A stretch of 64,000 nt of DNA from Qipengyuania flavescens. Lineage in GTDB: Bacteria > Pseudomonadota > Alphaproteobacteria > Sphingomonadales > Sphingomonadaceae. The translations under genes were made by a program, and so were the position numbers. Below are positions 10,210 through 19,879 of this stretch, piece by piece; the first letter of the stretch is position 1; every line of letters starts with the position of its first letter. Where the stretch lies: NCBI RefSeq assembly GCF_029688735.1, contig NZ_JARULD010000004.1, positions 215,058-279,057 of the forward strand, in the 5' to 3' direction. The notes under the pieces are model-generated. The model made no database searches, was not told where the DNA came from, and saw only the letters and a program-made list of their open reading frames with translations.

Positions 10210-11718
10210 TCAAGCGAAGTCGGCGGTTTCCGTAGCGTTGGCGGCCATCCACTCGCCCACCCGTGCCTGCGCATTGGCGGGCAAGTGCAGCCCCAGCTTG
10301 CTGCGCCGCCAGAGCACGTCTTCGGCGGTGCGCGCAAATTCGTGGCGCACGAGGTAGCGCAGCTCCGCCTCGTAGAGATTTCCGCCGAGGCATTGCCCAA
10401 GATCGTCGAGGCTTTCGGCACCTTGCAGGATTTGCGCCAGCCGTGTCCCATAGGCGCGGGCCAGTCGCAGCAGCATCTCCGGCGGCACGAAGGGGTAGTG
10501 CTCGCTCGATTGCCAGAGGAAGCGGGCGAAATCCCCGTCCTCGAACTCGCCGCCCGGCAACGATGCAGTCGCAGTCCATGGCTCGCCGGAAACGGTCATC
10601 GCTTCGCCCAGCTTCTCAAGAGCATGCTCGGCCAGTTTGCGGAAGGTGGTGATCTTGCCGCCGTAGATCGACAGGATCGGTGCACCGCCGTCGGCCTCCA
10701 GCTCGAAGACGTAATCGCGCGTGACCGTGCTGTTGCTGGCCGCATTGTCCTCGTAGAGCGGGCGCACGCCGGAATAGGTGGAGACGATCTCCTCGCGCGT
10801 CACCTGGCTCACGAAATAGCGCGAAGCGGCTTCGCAGAGATAGTCGATCTCCTCAGCCGCAATGCGGACCTCGTCGAGATTGCCTTCGTAGAGCAGATCG
10901 GTGGTGCCGATCAGCGTGAAATCCCGCTCGTAGGGAATGGCGAAAACGATCCGGCCATCTGGCTGCTGGAAGATATAGGCATGCTCGCCCGGGAAGCGCC
11001 GCGACAGGATGATGTGGCTGCCCTTGACCAGCCGCAGGTGCGAGGGCGTGCCGCTGCCGAGCGCGGCCTTCGCGAGCCGGTCCACGAAAGGTCCCGCCGC
11101 ATTCACGACTGCTCGCGCCTCTATCTCGCGGTCCCCTCCCGGCGCCTGCAACGTCGCCCGCCAGCCGTCCGCCGAGCGCGCCAGCGCGGTGCATTCGGTC
11201 CGGGTCAGCACGGTCGCGCCGCGCGCCTCGGCGTCCATCGCGGCGAGCACGACGAGGCGGGAATCCTCCACCCAGCAATCGGAATATTCGAAACCCTTAT
11301 TCAGGCGATCCTGCAGCACGCCGCGGTGCGGTGGCACGGTAAGGTCGACCGCCTTGCTTCCCGGCAAGCTCATCCGCCCGCCAATGTGGTCGTAGAGAAA
11401 CAGGCCGGCGCGCAGCATCCAGCGCGGGCGCATGCTCGGCTCGTGCGGCATGACGAAGCGCAGCGGCCAGATGATATGCGGCGCGGCACGCAGTAGCACT
11501 TCCCGCTCGCGCAGGGATTCCGCCACCAGCCGGAATTCGTACATCTCGAGATAGCGCAGGCCGCCATGTACCAGTTTGGTGCTGGCGGAAGAGGTGTGGG
11601 AAGCAAGGTCGTCCTTCTCCACTAGCAGCGCGCGCATGCCGCGACCCGCCGCATCGCGCGCAATGCCTGCGCCATTGATGCCGCCGCCGACGACCAGTAG
11701 GTCGTAAGCCTGGCTCAT
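10210..11718 (-). CDS. glpD: Glycerol-3-phosphate dehydrogenase (FAD, aerobic)
   Basis: A 502-residue protein with the FAD-binding motif LLVVGGGINGAGIARDAAGR at the start, the family segment STKLVHGGLRYLE, and VNAAGPFVDRL and IYGGKITTFRKLAE further on. These define GlpD, the membrane-associated enzyme that oxidises sn-glycerol-3-phosphate to DHAP and passes electrons to quinone. The C-terminal ~120 residues correspond to the DAO_C helical domain. Its ATG overlaps the stop of the upstream mtnP gene (ATGA), so the two are co-translated. No glycerol kinase or facilitator is in view, which suggests a role in phospholipid-derived G3P or general lipid metabolism. Confidence 0.95.
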   Translation of the reverse strand: MSQAYDLLVVGGGINGAGIARDAAGRGMRALLVEKDDLASHTSSASTKLVHGGLRYLEMYEFRLVAESLREREVLLRAAPHIIWPLRFVMPHEPSMRPRWMLRAGLFLYDHIGGRMSLPGSKAVDLTVPPHRGVLQDRLNKGFEYSDCWVEDSRLVVLAAMDAEARGATVLTRTECTALARSADGWRATLQAPGGDREIEARAVVNAAGPFVDRLAKAALGSGTPSHLRLVKGSHIILSRRFPGEHAYIFQQPDGRIVFAIPYERDFTLIGTTDLLYEGNLDEVRIAAEEIDYLCEAASRYFVSQVTREEIVSTYSGVRPLYEDNAASNSTVTRDYVFELEADGGAPILSIYGGKITTFRKLAEHALEKLGEAMTVSGEPWTATASLPGGEFEDGDFARFLWQSSEHYPFVPPEMLLRLARAYGTRLAQILQGAESLDDLGQCLGGNLYEAELRYLVRHEFARTAEDVLWRRSKLGLHLPANAQARVGEWMAANATETADFA

Positions 11719-12587
11719 CCCCTGCCCAGCAGGCGGCCTGCCACCGCGTCCAGCTTGGCGACCAGCGCCCTGTCGTGTTTGTCCGGCGCGGTAATCACCG
11801 CGTCGGCGAGCGCCTGGTCGATGGGCGAAGGATTGCGCTTCTTTGGCAGGCCCTTGCAGAAGATTTCGACCGCCTTGCGCGCGATGGCGGCATTAGCGTT
11901 CATCTGCTTGACGATCTCCGCGACATCGACGCTTTCCGCATCGTCGCGCCAGCTGTCGTAATCCGTCACCATGGCAAGCAGGGCGTAGGGCAGCTCCGCC
12001 TCCCGCGCGAGTTTCGCTTCGGGCATGCCGGTCATGCCGATAACCTCGGCGCCCCAGTGGCGGTAGAGCTTGCTTTCCGCACGGCTCGAGAACTGCGGGC
12101 CTTCCATCGCGAGGTACGTCGCGCCCTCGCTGCACCCGCCGCCCGCTTTCTCGACTGCCTTGAGCGCGTGCTTCGACAGGCGCGGGCACACCGGTTCGGC
12201 CATGCTGACATGGGTGACGAAGCCGTCACCGTAGAAGCTCGAGGGGCGGCCCCTGGTGTTGTCGATGAACTGGTCGACGGTCACGAAGCGGCCGGGCGGC
12301 AGCTCTTCGGACAGCGAACCGACCGCGCTGATCGCGAGAATATCGGTGCAGCCCGCCCGCTTGAGCGCATCGATATTGGCGCGCGCGTTGATGCTCGAAG
12401 GCGCGATGCGGTGGCCGCGCCCGTGCCGCGGCAGGAAGCGGACGCGAACATGGCCGATCGTGCCGCACAGGATCTCGTCCGACGGCTCGCCCCAGGGCGA
12501 CTTGACCGAAATCCACTGCGCATCCTCCAGCGCATCCATCGCATAGAGGCCGGAGCCGCCGATAATTCCGATGGTCCAGTCGCTCAT
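11715..12587 (-). CDS. mtnP: S-methyl-5'-thioadenosine phosphorylase
   Basis: A 290-residue PNP/MTAP family protein. It opens with IGIIGGSGLYAMDAL (phosphate-binding GGSGLY), then FLPRHGRGHRIAPSSINARANI, the base/ribose segment TYLAMEGPQFSSRAESKLY and the MTAP-type EVIGMTGMPEAKLAREAELPYA split over the usual positions. It phosphorolyses MTA to adenine and 5-methylthioribose-1-phosphate in the methionine salvage pathway. The ATG at 12587 (MSDWTIGII) is the family-typical start. It is coupled to glpD by ATGA overlap. Note that another nucleoside-phosphorylase-like domain occurs in the mobile element (51612-54671); the two are not closely similar by eye. Confidence 0.93.
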   Translation of the reverse strand: MSDWTIGIIGGSGLYAMDALEDAQWISVKSPWGEPSDEILCGTIGHVRVRFLPRHGRGHRIAPSSINARANIDALKRAGCTDILAISAVGSLSEELPPGRFVTVDQFIDNTRGRPSSFYGDGFVTHVSMAEPVCPRLSKHALKAVEKAGGGCSEGATYLAMEGPQFSSRAESKLYRHWGAEVIGMTGMPEAKLAREAELPYALLAMVTDYDSWRDDAESVDVAEIVKQMNANAAIARKAVEIFCKGLPKKRNPSPIDQALADAVITAPDKHDRALVAKLDAVAGRLLGRG

Positions 12588-12780
12588 GCCAGTCGTTCCA
12601 TTGCTTGCATCATGCGCGCATCGGTGAAGCTTCGCACCCGCGCTGTCCAGCCCCTTGCGGACCTTCCTGCAACCAGTGCACGCCGCATGCGTATTCATGG
12701 ACAACGGGGGCGCACTCGCCTTGACTTGCGCGGCGCATTCCCGCCGAACGGATCGCGATTTTATGCCGGAGGACACCCGA

Positions 12781-15561
12781 ATGCCCGACCAGACGCTTGC
12801 CATCACGCTTGCTGGCCTAAGCGAAAGATTGCAGGAGCTTCATCGGCAGACGGCGCTGACCCCGCTGTTCAATCCCGTGTTCCAGCTGTCGCTCGACCTG
12901 TCGCGGCGGCTTGAGCGGGACGAGATCGGCATTGCGGAGCTTTCCCGGCTGATCGAGGAGCTGGAGGCCAAGTCGCTCGATGCGCGGGCGGAGCGGCTGC
13001 GCTGTCTTGTCGTGCCGCAGGACGCAGAGCAACGGCTTGATCGCCAGACTTCGGCCGATGGCGAATTCGACGCATTCCGCAATTTCTGGGAGCACCCGCA
13101 CATGCAAACGGTGTTCACCGCGCATCCGACCTTCCTGCTGACGCCCGACCAGTCCGCGGCCGTAGCGCAGGCGGCCTCGCACGGCGGCGGGATCGCGCCC
13201 GGCAAGAGCGGCGAGCGGCCCGAGATCACGCTGCGCTATGAACACGAGCGAGCGATGTCTGCCATTGCCAATGCGCAGGACGCGCGCGATCGCATCGTGA
13301 GCGAGACGCTGGATACTGCGCATGAGAAATGGCCAAGCCGCTGGTTCGATTTCACCCCGCTGCCGTTCCGCTTCGCCACCTGGGTCGGTTACGACATGGA
13401 CGGGCGGACGGATATCAAGTGGTACACCTCGATCGCTTTCCGCCTCGCCGAAAAGGCGCAGCGGCTGGAGCGCTACGCAGCGCAACTCGAAGCGATCGAC
13501 GACGACCATGAATTGCTCGGGACGCTGCGGGCCGCAGCCACCCGCACGAGGGCAAGCGCCGACGAGTTCGCGGGAGACCTTTCGGACGCAAACGACTTGT
13601 CGGCAGCCGCCAACCGGCTGACCGAGGACGGCGAAGGTAAGCTACTATCCTTGCGCCAGACCATCGCGCAGCTTGAAGGCGAGGCGGCATCCTCCACCGC
13701 GGAAAAAGCCATCGCCCTGCGGACCCTCACTGCCGCGATGCGCGCCGACGGCCTCGGCATGGGTTGGATCCACTTCCGCGTGAACGCCAAGCAACTCCAT
13801 AATGCGATCCGCACCCGGCTGGGGGATGCGGCGGACATCGATCTCGGCAGTCGCGGTGCGCTGGCTGCACTGCGCGAGCTGATCGCCAATGTGGAGCCCG
13901 CCAGCGCGAACTTCGCCAGCCTCGCGGTCGAAAGCTCGACTGCCGTGCGGCAATTCCTCGTGATGACGCAGATCCTCAAGCATATCGACGCCGATGCGCC
14001 GATCCGCATGCTGGTCGCCGAGTGCGAACAGCCCGCGACCGTCCTTGCCGCGCTCTATTTCGCCAAATTGTTCGGGATCGAGGACAAGGTCGACGTCTCG
14101 CCGCTGTTCGAAACCGAGACTGCGCTGGAGCATGGCGGCCGCTTCCTCGACGCGCTGCTGGCCGAGGACGAATATCGGACATACGCCAATCGCCGTGGCC
14201 GGATTGCCATCCAGACCGGCTTCTCCGATGCCGGACGCTTCGTCGGCCAGATCCCGGCCAGCCTCGCGATCGAGCGCCTGCAAGGCCGCCTGGCGCAGGC
14301 GATGGAGAACAACGGGCTGACCGATGTTGCCGCGCTGATCTTCGATACTCACGGCGAGGGAATGGGCCGCGGCGCGCATCCCTCCAGCTTCGAGGATCGT
14401 ATCGAATGGCCGCTGTCGTCTTGGTCACAGCGCCGCTTTGCACGCGCCGGCATCCGGTTGGAGCCGGAGGCCAGCTTCCAGGGCGGCGATGGTTATCTGT
14501 TCTTCGCCACGCCCGAGCTGGCTTTGGCGACGCTTACCAAGATCGTCGAGCACACGCCCGCGCACACCGATGCGCAGGTGCCGACCGATCCTTTCTATCG
14601 GCGCACCGACCTCAGCCTCGATTTCTATCGCGCGATCAAGGAACACCAGCGCGACCACTTGGAAAGCCGGACCTACAGCCGCGCGGTGACGGCCTTCGGC
14701 CTCGGCCTACTGAACAAGACCGGCAGCCGCGTCTCGCGCCGCCAGTCGGACCTCTCTGCCGATCGCGAGATGAGCCTACGACAGATCCGCGCGATCCCTC
14801 ACAATTCGATCCTCCAGCAGCTCGGCTATCCGGTGAATATCATCGCCGGCATCGGCAGCGCGGCGGAAGGAAATATCGAGGACATCGCCACGCTGCTCAA
14901 CGAAAGCGCGCGTGGGCGGCAAATCATGCGGCTGGTCCGCGCCTCCAATTCGCTCGCCAGCATCAAGACCGTGGCTGCCTATGGCGAGCTGTTCAATTCC
15001 GCCTATTGGGCGAGCCGGCCCTATCGCGGGACCGAAGATCACCTTGGCGAAGCCTGCGAGGCGCTGGCGGAATATCTCATTTCGGACGATCGCAACGGAG
15101 TCTTCCGCCGCCTCGCCTCGCGCCTGCGCGTCGATGCGCTCAAGCTCCATCGTTTGTTCGAACTCGTGCCCGATGAAGAGCCGCATCCCGATCGCGAGAA
15201 TGTGCGCCGGATCATCGGTGTGCTTCAGGCGGTGCGCCTCGCACTGCTCCAGCATATGTTCCTGAAAGCGGTCTCGGTCCCTGCCTTCAGCCGGGCGAAC
15301 GACATCAGCCGCACCGACGTGCTGGAAATGGTCTTCTCGCTCCGCATCGACGATGCGCTGGCGCAGTTGCGGCGTGCTTATCCGGTCAGCTTCCCGCGCA
15401 AGGACGATTTCTCGATGGATGAGGAAGGCGAGTATCCGCGCGGACAGGGCGAAGGCTATGCCGATATTCGCGAGCGCTATATCGACCCGATCGACGATGC
15501 CTATGCGCTGTGCCTGCGTATTTCGACCTGCATCGCCAATGAGTTCGGCGCGCACGGCTGA
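12781..15561 (+). CDS. Divergent phosphoenolpyruvate carboxylase-like protein
   Basis: A 926-residue protein with the length and overall layout of PEP carboxylase, including TVFTAHPTFL early, IRMLVAECEQPATVL mid-protein and a long helical C-terminus. Several active-site motifs deviate from the classical enzyme: GGDRDGNP is replaced by VGYDMDGRTD, FHGRGGSVGRGGGP by DTHGEGMGRGAHPSS, and the conserved C-terminal NTG is absent (it ends ANEFGAHG). The His of THG and the Arg of GRG are retained. I therefore call it PEPC-like with uncertain activity. The ATG at 12781 is preceded by GGAGG at ~8-bp spacing; an in-frame ATG at 12763 is a weaker alternative. Confidence 0.7.
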   Translation: MPDQTLAITLAGLSERLQELHRQTALTPLFNPVFQLSLDLSRRLERDEIGIAELSRLIEELEAKSLDARAERLRCLVVPQDAEQRLDRQTSADGEFDAFRNFWEHPHMQTVFTAHPTFLLTPDQSAAVAQAASHGGGIAPGKSGERPEITLRYEHERAMSAIANAQDARDRIVSETLDTAHEKWPSRWFDFTPLPFRFATWVGYDMDGRTDIKWYTSIAFRLAEKAQRLERYAAQLEAIDDDHELLGTLRAAATRTRASADEFAGDLSDANDLSAAANRLTEDGEGKLLSLRQTIAQLEGEAASSTAEKAIALRTLTAAMRADGLGMGWIHFRVNAKQLHNAIRTRLGDAADIDLGSRGALAALRELIANVEPASANFASLAVESSTAVRQFLVMTQILKHIDADAPIRMLVAECEQPATVLAALYFAKLFGIEDKVDVSPLFETETALEHGGRFLDALLAEDEYRTYANRRGRIAIQTGFSDAGRFVGQIPASLAIERLQGRLAQAMENNGLTDVAALIFDTHGEGMGRGAHPSSFEDRIEWPLSSWSQRRFARAGIRLEPEASFQGGDGYLFFATPELALATLTKIVEHTPAHTDAQVPTDPFYRRTDLSLDFYRAIKEHQRDHLESRTYSRAVTAFGLGLLNKTGSRVSRRQSDLSADREMSLRQIRAIPHNSILQQLGYPVNIIAGIGSAAEGNIEDIATLLNESARGRQIMRLVRASNSLASIKTVAAYGELFNSAYWASRPYRGTEDHLGEACEALAEYLISDDRNGVFRRLASRLRVDALKLHRLFELVPDEEPHPDRENVRRIIGVLQAVRLALLQHMFLKAVSVPAFSRANDISRTDVLEMVFSLRIDDALAQLRRAYPVSFPRKDDFSMDEEGEYPRGQGEGYADIRERYIDPIDDAYALCLRISTCIANEFGAHG

Positions 15562-15620
15562 TTGATTCGCCAGCGGTTTGGCCTATCCTACCCGAAATCC
15601 ATCGGGTGGGGGACCGGATC

Positions 15621-16964
15621 GTGATCGATATTCTTATTTGCATTGGCGCAGTGCTACTGAGCGTCGCAGTTATTCTTGCGATTGCGTTCAGGATCGTGCG
15701 GCGGGGTGCGCTGACCTTCGAGATCGACGGCTTTTACACCCATGTGATGGACGGCGATCCCGGCCCCATCATCCGAGATGTCCAGCGCGACGCGACTGCG
15801 GCGCTGGAATGCAAGCTCGACGATCCGATGAGCTGTTCCATCAAGGAAGCGGTGGAATGCCATGTCGAGGCCGAGGCGCCGGAGTGCAACGTGCTCTTGC
15901 TCTCGGGCGGCGGCCAGTGGGGCGCTTTCGGCGCGGGGTTGTTCAAGCGGTTGAGCGAACAGAGCGGTCCCAAGGAACTGGGGCTGGAAGGGATCGGCGT
16001 CATCACCGGAATATCGACCGGTTCGCTGCAGGCGCTGATGCTGATGGTGGCCCTCGATCCGAAGCAGAGCCCCGTAATGCGTCGCCATGCGCTCGACCGG
16101 CTGGTGTGGGGCTATTCGCCAGAGAAGGAGAGCGAGGTCGTGCGCCATACGGGCCTCGCGCTGGTCCCGTTCTTCGGCTCGGCCGCAGGCACTGCGCCAC
16201 TGCGCAAGCGGATCATCGAGGCACTGTGTCCGGGCGGCGATTGCAAACTCGTCGAGGCCATCGGAAAGTCCAGCATCGCGGGTTATGCGGGCTTCGTCGA
16301 AGCCGACGACGGCAGCTTCCGCTACGCCGATTTGCGCGAACTGGTGAACAAGGCGCCGAGCCTGGAGAAAGCGGCGGAGGCGCTGGCGGCGGCCACCATG
16401 GCATCGTCGGCCATGCCGGTCTTCCACCAGCAGCTGAGGGTGGCCGGATCGGATGGCAAGGCAGTGTCGCTCTATGACGGCGGTGTGCGGCGATCGGTCT
16501 TCTTCGACCGTACCATGGCTATCGTCGATCGGCAGGTGCGCAAGGAAATGGCGTCGCATGGAGTGACCAAGGCTTCGACCATATCGCAAGAGAGCTTTGC
16601 AGCGGAATATCGCAAGACCGCGCCCAAGGTCTACGTCGTCCGCAACGGGCCAACGGTGCGCAAGCCTGCGCCCGAGCTTAACCGCAAGTCCGGCCCGCTC
16701 AAGAATGGCCAGCGCGGGTACGACCTGCTCGTCAACGAAAGCGAGATCGGCGCGATCGCTGCGCTGCGCCTTGGCAATCCCTATGGCGAGATCCTGCTGA
16801 CCACGGCCGATATGTACGATACCTTCCCGAGCACGGTCGGCGAGAACTTCAAGGACGACGAGATGTTCAAGCCCGCTTTCATGGCGCGGCTACGCGACCT
16901 CGGCCGGTTCAAGGCGGATCGCAAGGACGGCCCCTGGTGGGAGCTCAGCAGGCTCGAGACGTAA
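15621..16964 (+). CDS. Patatin-like phospholipase, membrane-anchored
   Basis: A ~447-residue protein with an N-terminal membrane anchor (VIDILICIGAVLLSVAVILA) followed by a patatin domain. The oxyanion motif is LLSGGGQWGAFGAG, the nucleophile elbow is GISTGS, and the dyad aspartate is in YDGGVRR. It is predicted to be a serine acyl hydrolase acting on membrane lipids, with the catalytic domain held at the membrane. The start is uncertain: GTG 15621 has a GGGGG-type ribosome-binding site, while an in-frame GTG at 15606 would add five residues. A cluster of cysteines (residues ~65-95) lies before the catalytic domain. It ends 26 bp before the tRNA-Leu gene on the other strand. Confidence 0.85.
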   Translation: MIDILICIGAVLLSVAVILAIAFRIVRRGALTFEIDGFYTHVMDGDPGPIIRDVQRDATAALECKLDDPMSCSIKEAVECHVEAEAPECNVLLLSGGGQWGAFGAGLFKRLSEQSGPKELGLEGIGVITGISTGSLQALMLMVALDPKQSPVMRRHALDRLVWGYSPEKESEVVRHTGLALVPFFGSAAGTAPLRKRIIEALCPGGDCKLVEAIGKSSIAGYAGFVEADDGSFRYADLRELVNKAPSLEKAAEALAAATMASSAMPVFHQQLRVAGSDGKAVSLYDGGVRRSVFFDRTMAIVDRQVRKEMASHGVTKASTISQESFAAEYRKTAPKVYVVRNGPTVRKPAPELNRKSGPLKNGQRGYDLLVNESEIGAIAALRLGNPYGEILLTTADMYDTFPSTVGENFKDDEMFKPAFMARLRDLGRFKADRKDGPWWELSRLET

Positions 16965-16990
16965 GGATAGGATGTCCGGACAAAGACTGT

Positions 16991-17078
16991 TGGTGCGGTC
17001 GAGAAGACTCGAACTTCCACGGGTTATTCACCCACAACGACCTCAACGTTGCGCGTCTACCAGTTCCGCCACGACCGC
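16991..17078 (-). tRNA. tRNA-Leu (anticodon GAG)
   Basis: On the minus strand an 88-nt class II tRNA starts GCGGTCGTGGCGGAACTGG, has the anticodon stem-loop CAACGTTGAGGTCGTTG (anticodon GAG), a long variable arm typical of tRNA-Leu (GGGTGAATAACCCGT region), a T-arm with GTTCGAGTC and ends CGACCGCACCA with CCA encoded. The acceptor stem GCGGTCG/CGACCGC is fully paired. Confidence 0.96.
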
Positions 17079-17189
17079 ACACAGTCTGCATCGAGAGCGC
17101 GTGAATCGCACGCCGTCCCGCCGGTAGAAGCGCGCCACTAGCAGCGCCGCCACGCCCTCGCAAGCATGTTTGTGAGTGGTTCGGCCCGG

Positions 17190-18068
17190 CTAACGCGGGG
17201 CCCAGCCGATATCCGCGAATACGGCCGATTTCGGCACGTCGGTCACGGCTTCGTTGATGGTCATTTCCTCGCCCGGAGCCAGCGTCGGCTGCGGCGGGTT
17301 GACGACCCAGCTGTAAACCTGCCGCTCCCGCTGGTCGAGCAGCACGATAAGGATCGGCGGTACATTGCGGCTTTCGCGCGCAGTGTTGCTCACCACGATC
17401 TTCGCACCGAAAAATTCCGTCCCGTTGGGCAGCGTGCGCCGCTCCTGCTCCTCGACCGGAAAGGACAGTTCGAGATCAGGCTGCGCCTGCCCGAACAGCG
17501 GCTTCGACACCGGCACCCAATCCGGCAGGCCGACGTAATTCACCGTGAGGATCGTGCCTACCGCCAGCAAAGCGAAGACCGCCGCGGCGATCGTCCACAT
17601 CTTGGTGATGTTGCGGCGCGGGCGGAACGGCGGGGCATGGTCGAAGCTGGACGCGCTGTCGTCCGTATCTTCGGGTTCGGGCGCGGGCGGCAAATCGTCC
17701 TGCACCTCACCATAGGGTGGTTCCGCCTCGTCGAAATCCGGCCCGTCGCGCTGTTCCTCGGCAGCAGGGTCGGCACCGCCATAGCTGACGTCCGAGGCGG
17801 TGGCTGATGCGTCCGCATTCGTGGTGGCCGGCTGGGGGACAGGCGCGGGTTCGGGGGCCGGTTTCGGAGCCGGAGCCGGAGTTGGCGTGGCGGCAGCAGG
17901 GGGAGGCGGCGCAGGCACCGCAGCGGCCGCTGCGATCTGCTCTGCATCGGGTCCGTCCTGGTACCAGCTGTGCTTGCATTTCGCGCAGCGCACCGTCCGG
18001 CCTTCGATCCCGATGGCGCTATCGGGCACCACATATCGGGTCGAACAGGCGGGACAGGCGATGATCAT
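17190..18068 (-). CDS. Zinc-ribbon (MJ0042-type) DUF3426 membrane protein
   Basis: A 292-residue protein opening with a zinc-ribbon, [18 protein letters not shown] then [14 protein letters not shown] (two CxxC pairs), followed by a long Pro/Ala-rich linker (~residues 45-125), one membrane segment near residues 163-190 ([20 protein letters not shown]), and an extracytoplasmic domain with [18 protein letters not shown] typical of DUF3426. The layout suggests a cytoplasmic zinc finger tethered to a periplasmic domain. In sphingomonads it is commonly found divergent from ftsE, as here. Function unknown; the neighbourhood hints at an envelope or division-related role, but that is inference. Confidence 0.8.
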   Translation of the reverse strand: MIIACPACSTRYVVPDSAIGIEGRTVRCAKCKHSWYQDGPDAEQIAAAAAVPAPPPPAAATPTPAPAPKPAPEPAPVPQPATTNADASATASDVSYGGADPAAEEQRDGPDFDEAEPPYGEVQDDLPPAPEPEDTDDSASSFDHAPPFRPRRNITKMWTIAAAVFALLAVGTILTVNYVGLPDWVPVSKPLFGQAQPDLELSFPVEEQERRTLPNGTEFFGAKIVVSNTARESRNVPPILIVLLDQRERQVYSWVVNPPQPTLAPGEEMTINEAVTDVPKSAVFADIGWAPR

Positions 18069-18224
18069 GGTGAATACCTGCTTAGGGCGGCAGGCGAATC
18101 ACGACAAGCGAGATGCCTGTTCGCAACCGCGCAGGGCGGCTTTTTTCCACATCGATGCGCGGTTATAGGCCTTGGCGACGATGAACGGCGCCATCAATCC
18201 TCCCTCGATCCGGGCCGAACGCGC

Positions 18225-18950
18225 GTGAGCGTGCCGGAAAGCGAGATCGTGCAGTTCGACAATGTCGGCCTGCGCTACGGCACCGATCGCGAAATCCTCT
18301 CGAACATTTCCTTCACCCTGTTTCCGGGCCGGTTTTACTTCCTCACCGGGGCGAGCGGGGCGGGCAAGACCTCGCTGCTCAAGCTGCTCTATCTGGCGCA
18401 GCGCCCGTCGCGCGGGGCGATCCGCATGTTCGGCACGGATGTCATCACCCTCCCGCGCGAGCGGCTGCCCGCCTATCGCAGGCGCATGGGCGTGGTATTC
18501 CAGGATTTCCGGCTGGTCGATCACTTGAGCGCTTTCGACAATATCGCGCTGCCGCTGCGCGTGTCGGGCGTGCGCGAAGCCGATCTGCAGGGGCCGGTCA
18601 CCGACATGCTCGAGTGGGTCGGGCTGGGCCACCGCGCCGAGGCGCGTCCGGCGACGCTGTCTGGCGGCGAGCAACAGCGGGTGGCGATTGCCCGCGCGGT
18701 CATCGGTCGCCCCGACATGCTGGTGGCCGACGAGCCTACGGGTAACGTCGATCCCGAAATGGCGCTGAAGCTGATCCGTCTCTTCGAAGCGCTCAATCGC
18801 CTGGGTACGACGGTGGTGGTTGCAACGCACGACGTTCACCTGATCCGCAAAGTGCCGGATTCGCTCATCATGCGGCTCGACAAGGGGACGCTCGCCGACC
18901 CGACCGGTGCCTTGCGCTATCCGCCCCGACGGGTCGAGGCCGGGCGATGA
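18225..18950 (+). CDS. ftsE: Cell division ATP-binding protein FtsE
   Basis: A 241-residue ABC ATPase. It has Walker [18 protein letters not shown]-loop [18 protein letters not shown] (the FtsE-typical QDF), signature [16 protein letters not shown], Walker [15 protein letters not shown] and the H-loop histidine in [11 protein letters not shown]. With FtsX it forms the transporter-like complex that controls septal peptidoglycan hydrolases. GTG 18225 is chosen as the earliest start giving a family-length protein; GTG 18231 is also possible. It overlaps ftsX by ATGA and heads a four-gene run. Confidence 0.95.
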   Translation: MSVPESEIVQFDNVGLRYGTDREILSNISFTLFPGRFYFLTGASGAGKTSLLKLLYLAQRPSRGAIRMFGTDVITLPRERLPAYRRRMGVVFQDFRLVDHLSAFDNIALPLRVSGVREADLQGPVTDMLEWVGLGHRAEARPATLSGGEQQRVAIARAVIGRPDMLVADEPTGNVDPEMALKLIRLFEALNRLGTTVVVATHDVHLIRKVPDSLIMRLDKGTLADPTGALRYPPRRVEAGR

Positions 18951-19879
18951 AGCGCCCTCCCGTCGTCACGCGCGCAGTCGAGCGCGGCCTGTCGCCCTTC
19001 CGCGGGAAGCGAGCGGCACATCTTCTGCCGCGCGCCCGGTTGGGTGGGCCGATGCCTTGGGTGATCGCGATCATGGTCGCCATCACGGTGCTCGCGACGG
19101 CGGGCGGGCTGGCCCTGTCCAATCTCGTCGCGCGGGCGAGCGGGGATCTGGCCGGTAGCGCGACAGTGCAGATCGTCGACCCCGATCCCCGCACGCGTAG
19201 CGCGCAAGCGGAGGCCGCGCGCGATATCCTTGCTTCCGATCCGGTCGTCGTGAGCGTCGCTGTCCTGCCTGAAGATGAGGTGGAGGCATTGCTCGAACCG
19301 TGGCTTGGTGCCGGGGCCGAGGACGATGCCCTCCCGATACCGGCTTTGATCGAGTTGCGTTTGCGCGACGGTTCGAGCGAAACGGAACTGGCCCGGCTCG
19401 CCGATCGGTTGGCAGAGGCCGCACCTGACGCGCGGATCGATGCCCAGTCGGACTGGCTTGCACCGGTGCTCGGCGCCCTCTCCGCCTTGCGCTGGATGGC
19501 GTTCGGCCTCATCACCCTTCTTGCCTTCACCGGTGCCGCCGCCGTCTGGCTGGCAGCGCGCAATGCGCTCGGCTCCAATCGCGACACGATCGAGATCGTC
19601 CATCTGCTCGGCGGAAACGACGACCAGATCGCGCGCATCTTCCAGCGCTCCATCCTGCTCGATGCGCTGGTCGGCGGGCTGCTTGGCCTGTTGGCCGGAT
19701 TTGCGGCCGTGCTGCTTATGGGAGCACAATTCGCGGTACTCGATTCCGGTCTCGTCGCGGGTGGCGGGCTCGAGAGGCTCGACTGGATGCTGCTCGCGCT
19801 GGTTCCGCTTTTCGCCATCGCGATTGCCGTCTACACGGCGCGCATGACCGTCCTCTCGTCCCTCAGGAAAATGCTGTGA
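18947..19879 (+). CDS. ftsX: Cell division protein FtsX
   Basis: A 310-residue membrane protein directly coupled to ftsE (ATGA). It has an N-terminal cytoplasmic segment, a first membrane helix near residues 28-50 (PMPWVIAIMVAITVLATAGG), a periplasmic domain to about residue 170, and three further helices (ALRWMAFGLITLLAFTGAAA, the GLLGLLAGFAAVLLMGAQ segment and the C-terminal LLALVPLFAIAIAVYTA). The motif IVHLLGGNDDQIARIFQ before helix 3 is typical of FtsX. It transduces FtsE ATP cycles to periplasmic amidase activators or amidases. The length is normal for alphaproteobacteria. Confidence 0.92.
   Translation: MKRPPVVTRAVERGLSPFRGKRAAHLLPRARLGGPMPWVIAIMVAITVLATAGGLALSNLVARASGDLAGSATVQIVDPDPRTRSAQAEAARDILASDPVVVSVAVLPEDEVEALLEPWLGAGAEDDALPIPALIELRLRDGSSETELARLADRLAEAAPDARIDAQSDWLAPVLGALSALRWMAFGLITLLAFTGAAAVWLAARNALGSNRDTIEIVHLLGGNDDQIARIFQRSILLDALVGGLLGLLAGFAAVLLMGAQFAVLDSGLVAGGGLERLDWMLLALVPLFAIAIAVYTARMTVLSSLRKML

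Noticed and set aside
8493..10235. 580-codon plus-strand frame over putA
   Set aside because: Mirror of putA; no start signal or family motif.
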